Shown piece by piece: positions 46,573 to 55,538 of a DNA stretch of 64,000 nt (within the stretch, counting starts at the first letter, position 1; every line of letters starts with the position of its first letter). Under the pieces are notes generated by a model. It made no database searches. It saw only the letters and a program-made list of their open reading frames with translations, and was not told the origin of the DNA. The stretch is from Rheinheimera riviphila (GTDB taxonomy: Bacteria > Pseudomonadota > Gammaproteobacteria > Enterobacterales > Alteromonadaceae), in contig NZ_SACS01000002.1 of the NCBI RefSeq assembly GCF_004005945.1, forward strand, positions 248,001-312,000, read 5' to 3'. Both the position numbers and the translations under genes were made by a program.

Positions 46573-47118
46573 TTACTGCATAACAAAACCGGTAAATAAT
46601 ACTTCTTCGACCACCGTCGATCCGGCGACTGCCGTCAAAGCGTCCTGCACGTTTTTTAAGGTCAGCGCTTTTAAGGTGTCTTTGCCAGCTGCGGTGATTA
46701 AATCGTCGGCATTGGCCATGCTGAATGTTTTCAGCATGGAGCTTTCAATCAACGGAATATGTTGTTTTGCCAGTTCTTCGTTACTTTGTCCACGCACCAA
46801 CAACTGCGCCTTGATTTGTACTAACCGGTCGCGTGAAGCACCAGGTACGTTAAAGACAAAAGGCCGTGGCATCGACACGTATAACGCCGTGCCCATCGAC
46901 ACCGCACCCGCCTCACCCGTGGCCGCTCCTTCTGCCGCCGGTTCAGCAGCTGCGGCGGCTTCGCCTTCAACTGCGGCCGGTGGCGGCGCATCTGAGCCAC
47001 TCAACATAAAATAACCACCAGCACCACCACCCAGCAGGACCACCGCCGCAGCGATGATAATTATTTTTTTCTTTTTCCCACCGCCATCAGCGATTTGCAG
47101 GTCTTTTTCAGCAGCCAT
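46573..47118 (-). CDS. fliL: Flagellar basal-body protein FliL
   Basis: A 181-residue single-pass membrane protein. A lysine-rich stretch GGGKKKKIIII precedes the helix at about 17-38, followed by an Ala/Glu-rich linker and a periplasmic stomatin-like domain from about 80 (YVSMPRPFVFNVPGASRDRL). The C-terminus TVVEEVLFTGFVMQ is typical. It surrounds the stator and supports motor torque. It is the first gene of the fliL-to-flhB set; 103 bp upstream of it lie without a gene. Confidence 0.92.
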   Translation of the reverse strand: MAAEKDLQIADGGGKKKKIIIIAAAVVLLGGGAGGYFMLSGSDAPPPAAVEGEAAAAAEPAAEGAATGEAGAVSMGTALYVSMPRPFVFNVPGASRDRLVQIKAQLLVRGQSNEELAKQHIPLIESSMLKTFSMANADDLITAAGKDTLKALTLKNVQDALTAVAGSTVVEEVLFTGFVMQ

Positions 47119-47221
47119 AAGTACTCCGGTTATTAGGGTCTGTTGACCTTTTTTCTATTATTTACCGCATGTCCGACCAAAAGCAATCAACCTGTCACCA
47201 ACAGCCAGATTTAACCGCAGA

Positions 47222-49195
47222 TCACGCGTAATAATCGACCATCCGGTCCGACACCCTGACGATTGCCTGCTGCTGCAGTGGTTCATCACCGATATCCGTG
47301 CCCTGATCAAGCCCCTGATTGCGTTCGCGGGTCTGACGTTGTTCAGCAGAACCTTCACGCTGCTGGCTCACCTGGCCCTGAGTCAGCTCAATACCTTGCT
47401 CTTCCAGCATTTCCCGCAGCCTTGGCATTTGTTGCTCTAATGCTTCCTTGGCGCCAGCTTGTTGCACCACAAACTGTACTGAAAGTTGTTCCTGTTGCAT
47501 CTGCACTTTAATTTGCATACTGCCCAGTTCTTCCGGCGCTAATCTAATCTCGGCACTTTGGATCTTCTGATTCACCTGAAACATCACCCGCTCTTTCAGC
47601 TGAGCTGCGGCAGTTGGCTCCAGTAAATTCAGCGACGGTTGTTCATTGTTGCTCAGATGGTCGTTTAACTTCGCAGCGAACAACTGTGAAGCAGCCTGTT
47701 GCTGTTGCTGCCCAGTCGAAGAGCCCATCGCGCTACCGCTACTGCTGATTGGCCGCTCTGTTTGCAGCAAGGTATTAAAAGCTGTCGGGGTGTCGGTATG
47801 CTGACCAGACAACACAACACTCAGCTCAGACAGTTTCGGTGATTGCTGCGCGGCCAGCTCCTGCAGCGGTTGGCTTTGTGTTTGTTCAGCTTGTTGTTGC
47901 TTCTGAACTAAAGATGCGGCGGCATTGGCGGCCTTTTGAAACTGAGCAAAACTTGGTGCTGCATTTTTTGCTTCCCTGGCTGTTGTTGCTGCAGTTGTCA
48001 CACCTGCCAATATCGTACCTGGTGTTGTAAAGTCAGGGCTCACGTCAATCGGCAGCTCCACATCCACCGGCGCCGTGACCGAAGATTTGTGGCCTTTGCC
48101 ATCGATCTGACTGAGCTGTGCGGCCACTGATCCGGCGCTGAGCTGTTGCATGACGCCCGAAGTCACAGGCGCTGCACTTGTTGTGGTTGCAGCAGTGCTG
48201 GCCAGAGTTTGTTGTTCAGTTGGAGTCGCAGCTTGTTGCTCGCTTGCTGCCCCAACCTGGCTTTGCTGATCTGGTTGATCAGTTTTAAGCAGTTCCCGCA
48301 CATTCATTTGTTCAGCCGGTAGTTCAGCCGATAGTTTAGCCGGATGCGTATTGACCACTCTGTCTGAGTCAACGCCACTACCAGTGAGCTTCGCCTGGAT
48401 GCTTGCCGCATCAACAGCGGCATCATCAGCCTGGTTGGCGGCAGATGGTGTCGTGGCGTCTTGCTTTCCTTCCGCAATATTGGCCAGAGCTGCATCCGCC
48501 AGCATTGTCGCGGCTTCACCAAGGCTAGCCAGTGCTGTACCGCTGGTGGCATTTTTTTCGCCCTGCAACTGTTCGGCTGTTTGAGCGGCATCGGCCATTT
48601 GCAAAGCCATCGTTGCTGCTTGCTCCGTCACCGGAACGCCCAACAAATCGGCGGCCACTGATTCAGCCGTTGTTAACAGACTTTCAGCGGTTGATGCAGT
48701 GGTCGAAGGCGCTGAAGATTGAGATAAAATTGCATTAAAATCATGAGATTGACTGATAATAGCCAGCCACGGACTTTGATTGGTTGGTTGCTCTTTATCA
48801 AGAGCTACAGTGTCAGTCTGACTGACCGCGGCCTCTTCGCTGCCTACAGTGATGGTTGATGCTTGCTGTGCGGCAACAGCGTCGGTTGCCGCCTGAGAAT
48901 TGCAGTCACCTGGGGTGTCGGCCAGTATTTTTTCAGCCAAAGCTTTGGCAGCAAGAGCACTCTCCGCCTGACTTTCTTTGGCAGTTTGCGCTTGTTGCAT
49001 CACCAAAGCGGCAACTTCCTGCCCGGTTTTTTTATCAGTCACTGCGTTGCTTTGTTGTTCCTGACTATCCAGCTCCGCATCCAACAATTCACTGAATTCA
49101 GCCTCGTCGTCAGCCGCATTCTGGCGCCAGGTCTCGTCAGCGGCCAGTTTGCTGTTGTCTGCAGATAAAAGCTGAAATGACTTATCAATGTGCAT
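47222..49195 (-). CDS. fliK: Flagellar hook-length control protein FliK
   Basis: A 657-residue exported molecular ruler from ATG 49195 (MHIDKSFQLLSADNS), with GGAG five bases before it. A GTG seven codons upstream is less likely. The N-terminal two thirds are Ala/Gln/Thr-rich and low in complexity. The C-terminal domain (about 535-625) is the Flg_hook family: RLAPEELGSMQIKVQMQQEQ and VQQAGAKEALEQQMPRLREM. It ends hook growth by acting on FlhB. Length is above that of E. coli FliK (405), mainly from the disordered part. Confidence 0.9.
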   Translation of the reverse strand: MHIDKSFQLLSADNSKLAADETWRQNAADDEAEFSELLDAELDSQEQQSNAVTDKKTGQEVAALVMQQAQTAKESQAESALAAKALAEKILADTPGDCNSQAATDAVAAQQASTITVGSEEAAVSQTDTVALDKEQPTNQSPWLAIISQSHDFNAILSQSSAPSTTASTAESLLTTAESVAADLLGVPVTEQAATMALQMADAAQTAEQLQGEKNATSGTALASLGEAATMLADAALANIAEGKQDATTPSAANQADDAAVDAASIQAKLTGSGVDSDRVVNTHPAKLSAELPAEQMNVRELLKTDQPDQQSQVGAASEQQAATPTEQQTLASTAATTTSAAPVTSGVMQQLSAGSVAAQLSQIDGKGHKSSVTAPVDVELPIDVSPDFTTPGTILAGVTTAATTAREAKNAAPSFAQFQKAANAAASLVQKQQQAEQTQSQPLQELAAQQSPKLSELSVVLSGQHTDTPTAFNTLLQTERPISSSGSAMGSSTGQQQQQAASQLFAAKLNDHLSNNEQPSLNLLEPTAAAQLKERVMFQVNQKIQSAEIRLAPEELGSMQIKVQMQQEQLSVQFVVQQAGAKEALEQQMPRLREMLEEQGIELTQGQVSQQREGSAEQRQTRERNQGLDQGTDIGDEPLQQQAIVRVSDRMVDYYA

Positions 49196-49328
49196 GCTGA
49201 CTCCGGGACTTATCACTGGCAGAATTGCCGCTACCGTTATGTGTCGTTGAATGTTCCAATGACGATTAACTATTCAAAATCCGCGCCACATTCTTCAAAT
49301 CGCGCTGAATTTACCTGGTTCACTGATT

Positions 49329-49781
49329 TTATTGCTCGGTCGCCTGCAAACGACGGAAAAACTGCTGTGTGGCCATTTCGTCCAGCATTTTTTGTTCTTG
49401 TTTTTGTACCCGGACATAAGCAGCCTGCAGCTCTTTATCAATCAATAAATCCAGTGCTTTACGCTTTTTCTGCATCGCCAGCCAGGCGCTGCGGCGCATA
49501 TCGGCGACGCGTTGCGCTTGTTGCACCTGCATATTTTGTTGCGTCAGTGCTTGATCGAGCTTGGTAATGAAGTTCAGATATTGGTTAAATTGGCGGCTGG
49601 CGATACCTTCGGCACCACGTTGCTGACTCTGCCGGATATAGTCGGTGCGATAATTGGCAAGCCCGGTATATTTCTCGACCGCCAGCTGCGCAAACTGGTG
49701 CGCCTGCACAAATTGCGCTTGCAGTTTTTCTTCTTTTTCCAGCTGAACTTTTGCCAGCAATTGCAGTTGTTTTAACGCCAT
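49329..49781 (-). CDS. fliJ: Flagellar export chaperone FliJ
   Basis: The 150-residue, almost entirely helical protein is a coiled coil (about 1-145), Gln- and Ala-rich, with LQLLAKVQLEKEEKLQAQFV near the N-terminus and conserved charged positions near 100-130. It works with FliH and FliI and links the ATPase to FlhA. It lies 2 bp after fliI and 133 bp before fliK. Sequence is weakly conserved, so position and coiled-coil form carry the call. Confidence 0.9.
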   Translation of the reverse strand: MALKQLQLLAKVQLEKEEKLQAQFVQAHQFAQLAVEKYTGLANYRTDYIRQSQQRGAEGIASRQFNQYLNFITKLDQALTQQNMQVQQAQRVADMRRSAWLAMQKKRKALDLLIDKELQAAYVRVQKQEQKMLDEMATQQFFRRLQATEQ

Positions 49782-49783
49782 GC

Positions 49784-51136
49784 TCAGAATCCTCTACCGG
49801 CTGGGATCAAACCTGCCAGGCCCGTTAAGCTGTCGTCGTAAGGCACGACATCGGTCATGCCTTGTTGCAAAAATTTGTTAATTCGCGGCATCAGACTAAT
49901 CGCCTGATCCAGCATCGGATCCGAACCTTTGACATAAGCACCGATGGCTATCAGATCCTTGCTTTGACTGAAACTGGCATACAGCTGTTTAATATTTCGA
50001 GCCAATAATTGATGTTCCATACTGGTGACGGCCGGCATCACCCGGCTAATCGAACGTTCAATATCAATAGCTGGAAAATGGCCACTGTCGGCAAGCTGGC
50101 GCGACAGCACGATGTGGCCGTCTAAAATGGCCCGGGCGGCATCGGCAATCGGATCCTGTAAATCATCGCCTTCTGAGAGCACAGTATAAAAAGCCGTAAT
50201 CGAACCCTGGCCTTCAGCACCGTTGCCCGCACGCTCCACCAGCGCCGGTAATTTGGCAAACACCGATGGCGGATAGCCTTTGGTGGCCGGTGGCTCACCC
50301 ACGGCCAAGGCAATTTCCCGTTGCGCCTGGGCATAACGGGTAATGGAATCGAGCAGCAGCAACACATCCAAGCCCTGATCGCGGAAATATTCCGCCACCT
50401 GTACGGCGGTTTCACAGCCTTTAAGACGCATTAACGGTGACACATCAGCAGGCGCTGCGACCACCACCGAACGACTGCGACCGACATCACCGAGAATTTC
50501 GTCGATAAATTCTTTGACTTCCCGGCCCCGTTCGCCGACCAGCCCTACCACTATCACGTCAGCAGCGGTACCGCGGGTCATCATGCCCAAGAGCACCGAT
50601 TTACCAACACCGGAGCCTGCAAACAAACCCATCCGCTGACCTTTGCCGACGGTGATAATGCTGTTGATCGCGCGCACGCCCACATCCAGCGGTTGCTTGA
50701 TGGGTCGGCGTTGTAGTGGATTAATCGGTGGTTTTTTACCTTTACTGAATTCATTGGCGAGCACCGGGCCTTTACCGTCCAGTGGTTTACCGGCGCCATC
50801 AATCACCCGGCCAAGCAGCGCCATACTTAAGGGTACACCACGGTGATCCTGCAGTGGGGTAACACGGGCTCCCGGAACCACACCGGTGACATCGTCTTTA
50901 GGCATTAAGAAAATACGATCTTTGGCAAAACCAACCACTTCGGCTTCGAGCAGACCGTTGGCGGTTTCAACCACACAGGTTTGGCCGATCGCCGCCGAAC
51001 ATCCAGTCGCTTCCAGGGTTAGGCCAACCACCCGCACCAGACGACCAGCAACCACCGGCCGGTTTGGTTTAATGTATTGTTGTTGCTGCGCAAGGCGCTC
51101 TGCCAAAGTCATTGGGTTGGTCGTCGCACTGCTCAT
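49784..51136 (-). CDS. fliI: Flagellar export ATPase FliI
   Basis: The 450-residue hexameric ATPase resembles the F1 beta subunit. The P-loop is [17 protein letters not shown] near 170-186, followed by [30 protein letters not shown] and [15 protein letters not shown]. It releases chaperone-bound export substrates with FliH and FliJ. It starts 27 bp after the fliH stop codon, and fliJ begins 2 bp after it. Confidence 0.96.
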   Translation of the reverse strand: MSSATTNPMTLAERLAQQQQYIKPNRPVVAGRLVRVVGLTLEATGCSAAIGQTCVVETANGLLEAEVVGFAKDRIFLMPKDDVTGVVPGARVTPLQDHRGVPLSMALLGRVIDGAGKPLDGKGPVLANEFSKGKKPPINPLQRRPIKQPLDVGVRAINSIITVGKGQRMGLFAGSGVGKSVLLGMMTRGTAADVIVVGLVGERGREVKEFIDEILGDVGRSRSVVVAAPADVSPLMRLKGCETAVQVAEYFRDQGLDVLLLLDSITRYAQAQREIALAVGEPPATKGYPPSVFAKLPALVERAGNGAEGQGSITAFYTVLSEGDDLQDPIADAARAILDGHIVLSRQLADSGHFPAIDIERSISRVMPAVTSMEHQLLARNIKQLYASFSQSKDLIAIGAYVKGSDPMLDQAISLMPRINKFLQQGMTDVVPYDDSLTGLAGLIPAGRGF

Positions 51137-51163
51137 GAAAGTCCCTGCAAGCTCACGCCTGCG

Positions 51164-52060
51164 TCAATCTTCTGCCGCCTGTTCAGGCTTGATAGCGGGT
51201 TCTTGCAAAAAATGCTCCAGACTGCTTTGCAGCCGGGTTTTTAAGGTGCGGTCGACACTGGATTCAGTACTTTCCACCCGGCAATCACCGCGTTCCAGCG
51301 CCGGTTCACTGCGGATTTGCCACAACCTTTCGGCAATGTCTTCAGGGCTGTAATGCTGCTGAATAACAGCGACATCTGCCGGATGCAATTTGATAATCAA
51401 TTTATCAGCCTGATAAGGTAACGCATCCACCGCTTCACGTAAGGTATTTAAAATACACTGTGGATTGGTTTTAACTTCAACCCCAATAACCGCTTGCGCC
51501 ATCTGCAGCGCTAAATGCAGCAAAGATTGTTCAACTTCGGCGTCAACTTTTTGTAGCGGTTGTTGCAGCTGATTCATAAGAAATTGCAACTGTGCCAGTT
51601 GATCGCGGATCAACTGCTCGCCTTCGCTCAAACCTTGTTTTTTGCCTTCGGCCTGGCCTTGTAGCAGACCATCCTGATAACCCTGCTCACGACCTTCACT
51701 ATAACCCTGACCAAAGCCCTCTTCTTTACCCTGACTGCTCCCTTCATCAAACGCCGCCTGGCGAATTTGCTCGATATCGTCGGCCGTCAGCGGTTTAATC
51801 ACCAGTTCTTCTTCGTTTTTGGCCGACAAGCGTTCGCCCGGCTCCGGCCGTTTTTTGTACAGAGCATTGGTTTTGTACAGACTGGCTGGCGAAACTACCG
51901 GCATCGTAGATTCAGTTGGCGCAGCTTTTTGTGCCGGCGCTGTTTTTGCGGCCGGTTCGTCATCACTGATCCGCGGTGGCTTATCCCAATCGTTCAAGAT
52001 GTCCATGACTCCCGGATCTGGCTTAAAAGGCCGGTTTTGCTGAAACATATTTGTCGTCAT
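51164..52060 (-). CDS. fliH: Flagellar export ATPase regulator FliH
   Basis: A 298-residue protein. The N-terminal part (about 1-90) is Pro/Ala-rich. Residues 105-150 contain glycine-heptad repeats (GKEEGFGQGYSEGREQGYQD), the GxxxG helix pattern of FliH. The C-terminal domain (about 160-290) resembles the V/F-ATPase peripheral stalk. FliH holds FliI inactive until export and links it to FliN. A 107-bp gene-free gap separates its start at ATG 52060 from fliG. Confidence 0.9.
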   Translation of the reverse strand: MTTNMFQQNRPFKPDPGVMDILNDWDKPPRISDDEPAAKTAPAQKAAPTESTMPVVSPASLYKTNALYKKRPEPGERLSAKNEEELVIKPLTADDIEQIRQAAFDEGSSQGKEEGFGQGYSEGREQGYQDGLLQGQAEGKKQGLSEGEQLIRDQLAQLQFLMNQLQQPLQKVDAEVEQSLLHLALQMAQAVIGVEVKTNPQCILNTLREAVDALPYQADKLIIKLHPADVAVIQQHYSPEDIAERLWQIRSEPALERGDCRVESTESSVDRTLKTRLQSSLEHFLQEPAIKPEQAAED

Positions 52061-52167
52061 TTATCACTGCTCAATGCTGACACCTGGGTTGAATGGCCGG
52101 ATTTCACGCGGTGGCATTGTTTAAACGACCGCTACAAAACCCGGAGCATATATCATTACCGACATCC

Positions 52168-53205
52168 TTACAGGAAGTCTTCGCCACCGCCACCGCCCAA
52201 CATAATTTCGCCGGCATCGGCCAGACGACGGGCCGTTGACAGAATTTCTTTCTGCGCAGTTTCCACTTCGCTGACCCGCACCGGGCCCATCGCTTCCAAA
52301 TCGTCAGCCAGCATTTCGGCGGCACGTTTGGACATATTTTTCAGAATTTTCTCTTTCAGGTTTTCGTCAGCGCCTTTGAGTGCTTTCATCAGCACATCTT
52401 GCTGCACTTCACGCAGAATGGCCTGAATAGCCCGGTCGTCCACTTCCAGTAAGTTTTCGAACACAAACATTAAGTCCTGAATTTGCTGCGCCATTTCTTC
52501 GTCGTGTTCGCGGATAGAATCCATCAATTGACCTTCGACGTTGGTGTCGAGGTAGTTCATGATATCGGCAGCGGCTTTGAGGCCACCCATCTTCGCGGCC
52601 TGGGCACCAGCTTGACCAGCAAACTGTTTCTCCATGATCTCGTTTAATTCTTGCAGTGCCGCTGGTTGTACTTCTTCCAGGTTGGCGATGCGCATCGTTA
52701 AATCGAGCCGGACTTTTTCCGGGAACTGCGACAAAATTTCCGCCGATTGCTCGGGTTCCAGATAAGACAATACAATCGTTTGGATCTGCGGGTGCTCGTT
52801 GCGGATGATATTCGCGACCTGCTTCGAGTCCATCCATTTCAGCGAATCTAAACCTTTGGCGCCACCACCCAAAATAATCTGGTCGATTAAGTTCGAGGCT
52901 TTTTCTTCACCCAACGCGGCCGTTAAGGCGCGGCGGATAAAGTCTTCGCTCTGGAAGCCGATGGTACTAAAGTTCTGAATCTGTTCGATAAACAGCCGGT
53001 GCACTGCTGAGATTTTCGCCTGGTTCAGATCTTCAATCGAAGCCATCGCCATACCGACTTTCTGCACCTGCTTTGGCTCTAAATGTTTCAGGATCTGGGC
53101 GGCATCCTCTTCTGACAAGCTCAGCAGCAGGATGGCGGCCTTTTCAACCCCGTCTAATTTACCGACATCAAAGGCCGGTTTTTGAGTGGTATCAACGTTA
53201 CTCAT
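52168..53205 (-). CDS. fliG: Flagellar switch protein FliG
   Basis: The 345-residue C-ring protein has three armadillo-like domains. The N-terminal GVEKAAILLLSLSEEDAAQIL binds FliF; the C-terminal torque helix includes DDRAIQAILREVQQDVLMKA and MSKRAAEMLADDLEAMGPVR with the conserved charged residues that meet the stator. It overlaps the fliF end by 8 bp. Length and motifs are typical. Confidence 0.97.
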   Translation of the reverse strand: MSNVDTTQKPAFDVGKLDGVEKAAILLLSLSEEDAAQILKHLEPKQVQKVGMAMASIEDLNQAKISAVHRLFIEQIQNFSTIGFQSEDFIRRALTAALGEEKASNLIDQIILGGGAKGLDSLKWMDSKQVANIIRNEHPQIQTIVLSYLEPEQSAEILSQFPEKVRLDLTMRIANLEEVQPAALQELNEIMEKQFAGQAGAQAAKMGGLKAAADIMNYLDTNVEGQLMDSIREHDEEMAQQIQDLMFVFENLLEVDDRAIQAILREVQQDVLMKALKGADENLKEKILKNMSKRAAEMLADDLEAMGPVRVSEVETAQKEILSTARRLADAGEIMLGGGGGEDFL

Positions 53206-54913
53206 CTTCAGCTAACCAATTTTTCACGACCAGAGAGGAAAGTTCAGGTTCATTGGCAACCAATGCCCGCACCGCTTTTAATAAGTCTTCATCACCATGT
53301 AAGTCTGGCAGCATCAAGGTACCATCGGCGGCAAAGCCGACAGACTTGGCGTCAAACTCTTTACTCAGCATGTCGATGGTATCATCACCCAGGTCCAGAC
53401 CACGCGATAATGAATTCTCATCGTAAGATTCGCTGGTATCTTCAGGGTAGATTAGTTTTTTGATCATTGGTTTCACGATGGCCATGATGAGCACAATAAT
53501 CACCAGCGCCGCCAGCACCAATCGCATCATTTCCATAAACCAGGGTTGTTCAAATATTTCGAGTTGTTTCTCTTCGACCAGCGCTTCTCGGGTGAACGGT
53601 ACTGAAACCACTTCAATGGTGTCGCCACGCTGCACATCAAAACCGATACCACCTTGTAGTAGCCTGCGAATATTTTGCAGTTCAGCCTGAGCCCTGGCTG
53701 CTGGCGCGGCGGCCGCGTCACCAACCGGTGGCGCCATTTTATAATCCACAGCGACCGACACACTTAAACGTCTGATCACGCCAGATTGCTGCGTTGAATG
53801 GCTGATAGTGGTATCAAGTTCATAGTTGCGGGTTGATTCTTTGCTATTGCGCCCTGGCACCACCGGCGGATTACCATCGGTTGCTTTTTCCGGGATGTTT
53901 GAATCTAACGGCGGTTGATTCGACAATGCGCCCGGAATACCCATCGATCCGCCACCCACGCTGTTTTCTTCAATGGTCATTTCACTGCGCACTGCTGGCA
54001 AATCCGGGTTAAACCGTTTTTGCGTTTGTTCAGTGGTGGTGAAATCCATCAGCAAGTCGACTTGCGCGGTGTAGTTATCGATGCCCAACACCGGGATCAG
54101 GATAGAGTCAATTTTCTGACGATATTCTTCTTCGCGTTTTTGTTCAATTTCATACTCACGGCGCGAGCGTGCTGAGCTGGCATCTTGCGAGCCGCTATTC
54201 AGTAAACGACCGTTTTGATCGGTAACCGTGACTTTGGCAGGCTCCAGTCCCTGCACCGCAGAAGCGACTAAATCAACAATCGCATCCACTTCGCCATCTT
54301 TAATGGTTTTGCCACCTTTGGCGGTAATCATCACCGTCGCAGATGGCAGCTTTTCAGTACGGGCGAAAATATTTTCTTTTGGAATGGCCAGTAATACCCT
54401 GGCGCGGGCGATGCTTTGGAACTCTTCAATGGTGCGGGCTAATTGCTGTTCGCGGCTATGTTTTAACCTTTCCATTTCCAGCCGCTGACTCACGCCAAAA
54501 CCGCTGTCCTGCATCAGAATATCATCACCGCTGTTCGTTTCCGGTTGAATACCGGCACGGGTCAGCCCCAGTTTCAGATCCTGATAACGATCACCGGGCA
54601 CCAGAATCACGTTCCCTTCCAGTTTGTAGTCAACTTTTTGCCCGTCCAGATAATCGAGATGCTGAATAAGTTCAGCCGTTTCGAAGGTACCGAGCGGGCG
54701 CATTTCCGGCTCGCGTGCCCACAGAATAATTAAAATAGCGATGGCAATACAAATGGTTAACGCGACAATCAGCGTGACTTGCCGCACGATATCCATGCCA
54801 CCCATCGAGCCCAGGAAACCAGACTTTTGTTCCTGCTGACTTTGGTCAGCCATCGGCGCATCGCCAAAGTCACTACTGCTTAAAGTCAGTTCAGTTGAGG
54901 TAGATTCAGCCAC
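53198..54913 (-). CDS. fliF: Flagellar MS-ring protein FliF
   Basis: The 571-residue protein has two membrane helices, at about 46-66 and 455-475, flanking a periplasmic region with ring-building motifs (QRLEMERLKHSREQQLARTI, SARVLL-like RARVLLAIPKENIF). It forms the MS ring, the base for rod, C-ring and export gate. The C-terminal cytoplasmic tail (LSSLVVKNWLAEDE) binds FliG. It lies 13 bp after fliE. Confidence 0.96.
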   Translation of the reverse strand: MAESTSTELTLSSSDFGDAPMADQSQQEQKSGFLGSMGGMDIVRQVTLIVALTICIAIAILIILWAREPEMRPLGTFETAELIQHLDYLDGQKVDYKLEGNVILVPGDRYQDLKLGLTRAGIQPETNSGDDILMQDSGFGVSQRLEMERLKHSREQQLARTIEEFQSIARARVLLAIPKENIFARTEKLPSATVMITAKGGKTIKDGEVDAIVDLVASAVQGLEPAKVTVTDQNGRLLNSGSQDASSARSRREYEIEQKREEEYRQKIDSILIPVLGIDNYTAQVDLLMDFTTTEQTQKRFNPDLPAVRSEMTIEENSVGGGSMGIPGALSNQPPLDSNIPEKATDGNPPVVPGRNSKESTRNYELDTTISHSTQQSGVIRRLSVSVAVDYKMAPPVGDAAAAPAARAQAELQNIRRLLQGGIGFDVQRGDTIEVVSVPFTREALVEEKQLEIFEQPWFMEMMRLVLAALVIIVLIMAIVKPMIKKLIYPEDTSESYDENSLSRGLDLGDDTIDMLSKEFDAKSVGFAADGTLMLPDLHGDEDLLKAVRALVANEPELSSLVVKNWLAEDE

Positions 54914-54926
54914 AGTTTATTCCCCC

Positions 54927-55262
54927 TTACACCGGCATCGACATAACTTCTTTATAAGCTTCGACCAGCTTATTCCGAATTTGCACTGTTGCTTCAAAGG
55001 CAATCGACGATTTTTGACCGGCAATCATCGCCTGGGCTAACGACACATTGGGGTCGCCCATTTCAACTGCGGTCGCCAATGTGTTGCTTTGCTGTTGTAA
55101 GCCATTGACATTGTCGATGGCCTGTTTCAGTAAACTGGAGAAGTCAGATTGACTGCTGTTCTGAACCTGCATTTCCTGCGGGCGGATATCATTAGAAATG
55201 TTGCGGGCCTGGTTGGCATACGACTGCATTTCCTGAAATAAAGCGGCGCCTTTGATGTCCAT
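54927..55262 (-). CDS. fliE: Flagellar MS-ring/rod junction protein FliE
   Basis: A 111-residue protein with helical N-terminus and the C-terminal signature VSLAQAMIAGQKSSIAFEAT followed by RNKLVEAYKEVMSMPV. It joins the MS ring to the rod. It is the first gene of the fliEFGHIJK unit and is preceded by a sigma-54-type promoter at 55310-55324. Confidence 0.95.
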   Translation of the reverse strand: MDIKGAALFQEMQSYANQARNISNDIRPQEMQVQNSSQSDFSSLLKQAIDNVNGLQQQSNTLATAVEMGDPNVSLAQAMIAGQKSSIAFEATVQIRNKLVEAYKEVMSMPV

Positions 55263-55309
55263 TACTGTTTACCTGTTGCGGTGGTGTAAAACCAGAATAA
55301 GCAGATAAA

Positions 55310-55324
55310 GCACAAGGCGTGCCA
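55310..55324 (-). promoter_or_regulatory. Sigma-54 promoter of the fliE operon
   Basis: On the minus strand TGGCACGCCTTGTGC matches the consensus TGGCACG at -24 and has the invariant GG-N10-GC spacing; the -12 element reads GTGCT. It ends 47 bp before the fliE ATG. Dependence on FlrC is inferred from the known hierarchy in Vibrio and Pseudomonas. Confidence 0.88.
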
Positions 55325-55391
55325 CAATTTATTTGTTTACTTTCAATCAGTTATGAATGATTTCATCTGTCAAAAAGCTGACAACTGGAGC

Positions 55392-55416
55392 GGTGAGCAG
55401 AAATGGTGAGCAGAAA
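55392..55416 (-). repeat. 12-bp tandem direct repeat upstream of the fliE promoter
   Basis: ggtgagcagaaa occurs at 55392-55403 and again at 55405-55416, one base apart. It lies about 70-90 bp upstream of the -24 element of the fliE sigma-54 promoter, where activator (enhancer) sites are usually found. Binding by FlrC or FlrA is a hypothesis. Confidence 0.55.
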
Positions 55417-55512
55417 GAGAAATGCTGGGCCTTGCTGTGAGCTTGACGTTGAGGCTAAACCCAAACGCGAAAAATAGCCAAAACACCCAGCAAATGTTGA
55501 TCATCCGCTGAG

Positions 55513-55536
55513 CGTTTTTTACCACGGCCAAAAACG
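55513..55536 (-). terminator. Hairpin directly after flrC
   Basis: cgttttt (55513-55519) pairs with aaaaacg (55530-55536) around a 10-base loop, starting 2 bp after the flrC stop codon on the minus strand. The stem is AU-rich and no U-tract follows, so termination efficiency is doubtful. Confidence 0.35.
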
Positions 55537-55538
55537 GT

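Noticed and set aside
46193-47014. A 273-codon open frame on the plus strand opposite fliM and fliL
   Set aside because: It crosses two well-supported genes, is Ser/Thr-rich in the manner of antisense frames and shows no family motif.
47119-47221. Possible sigma-54 promoter before fliL
   Set aside because: The GG and GC pairs present are 6, 8 or 13 bases apart, none with the required ten.
49273-49288. TGGCGCGGATTTTGAA on the minus strand, about 80 bp before fliK
   Set aside because: It resembles a sigma-54 promoter, but the invariant GC at -12 reads GA, so I do not list it as a promoter.
52061-52167. 107-bp gap between fliH and fliG
   Set aside because: I saw only a weak 5-bp stem and no promoter or small gene that I could support.
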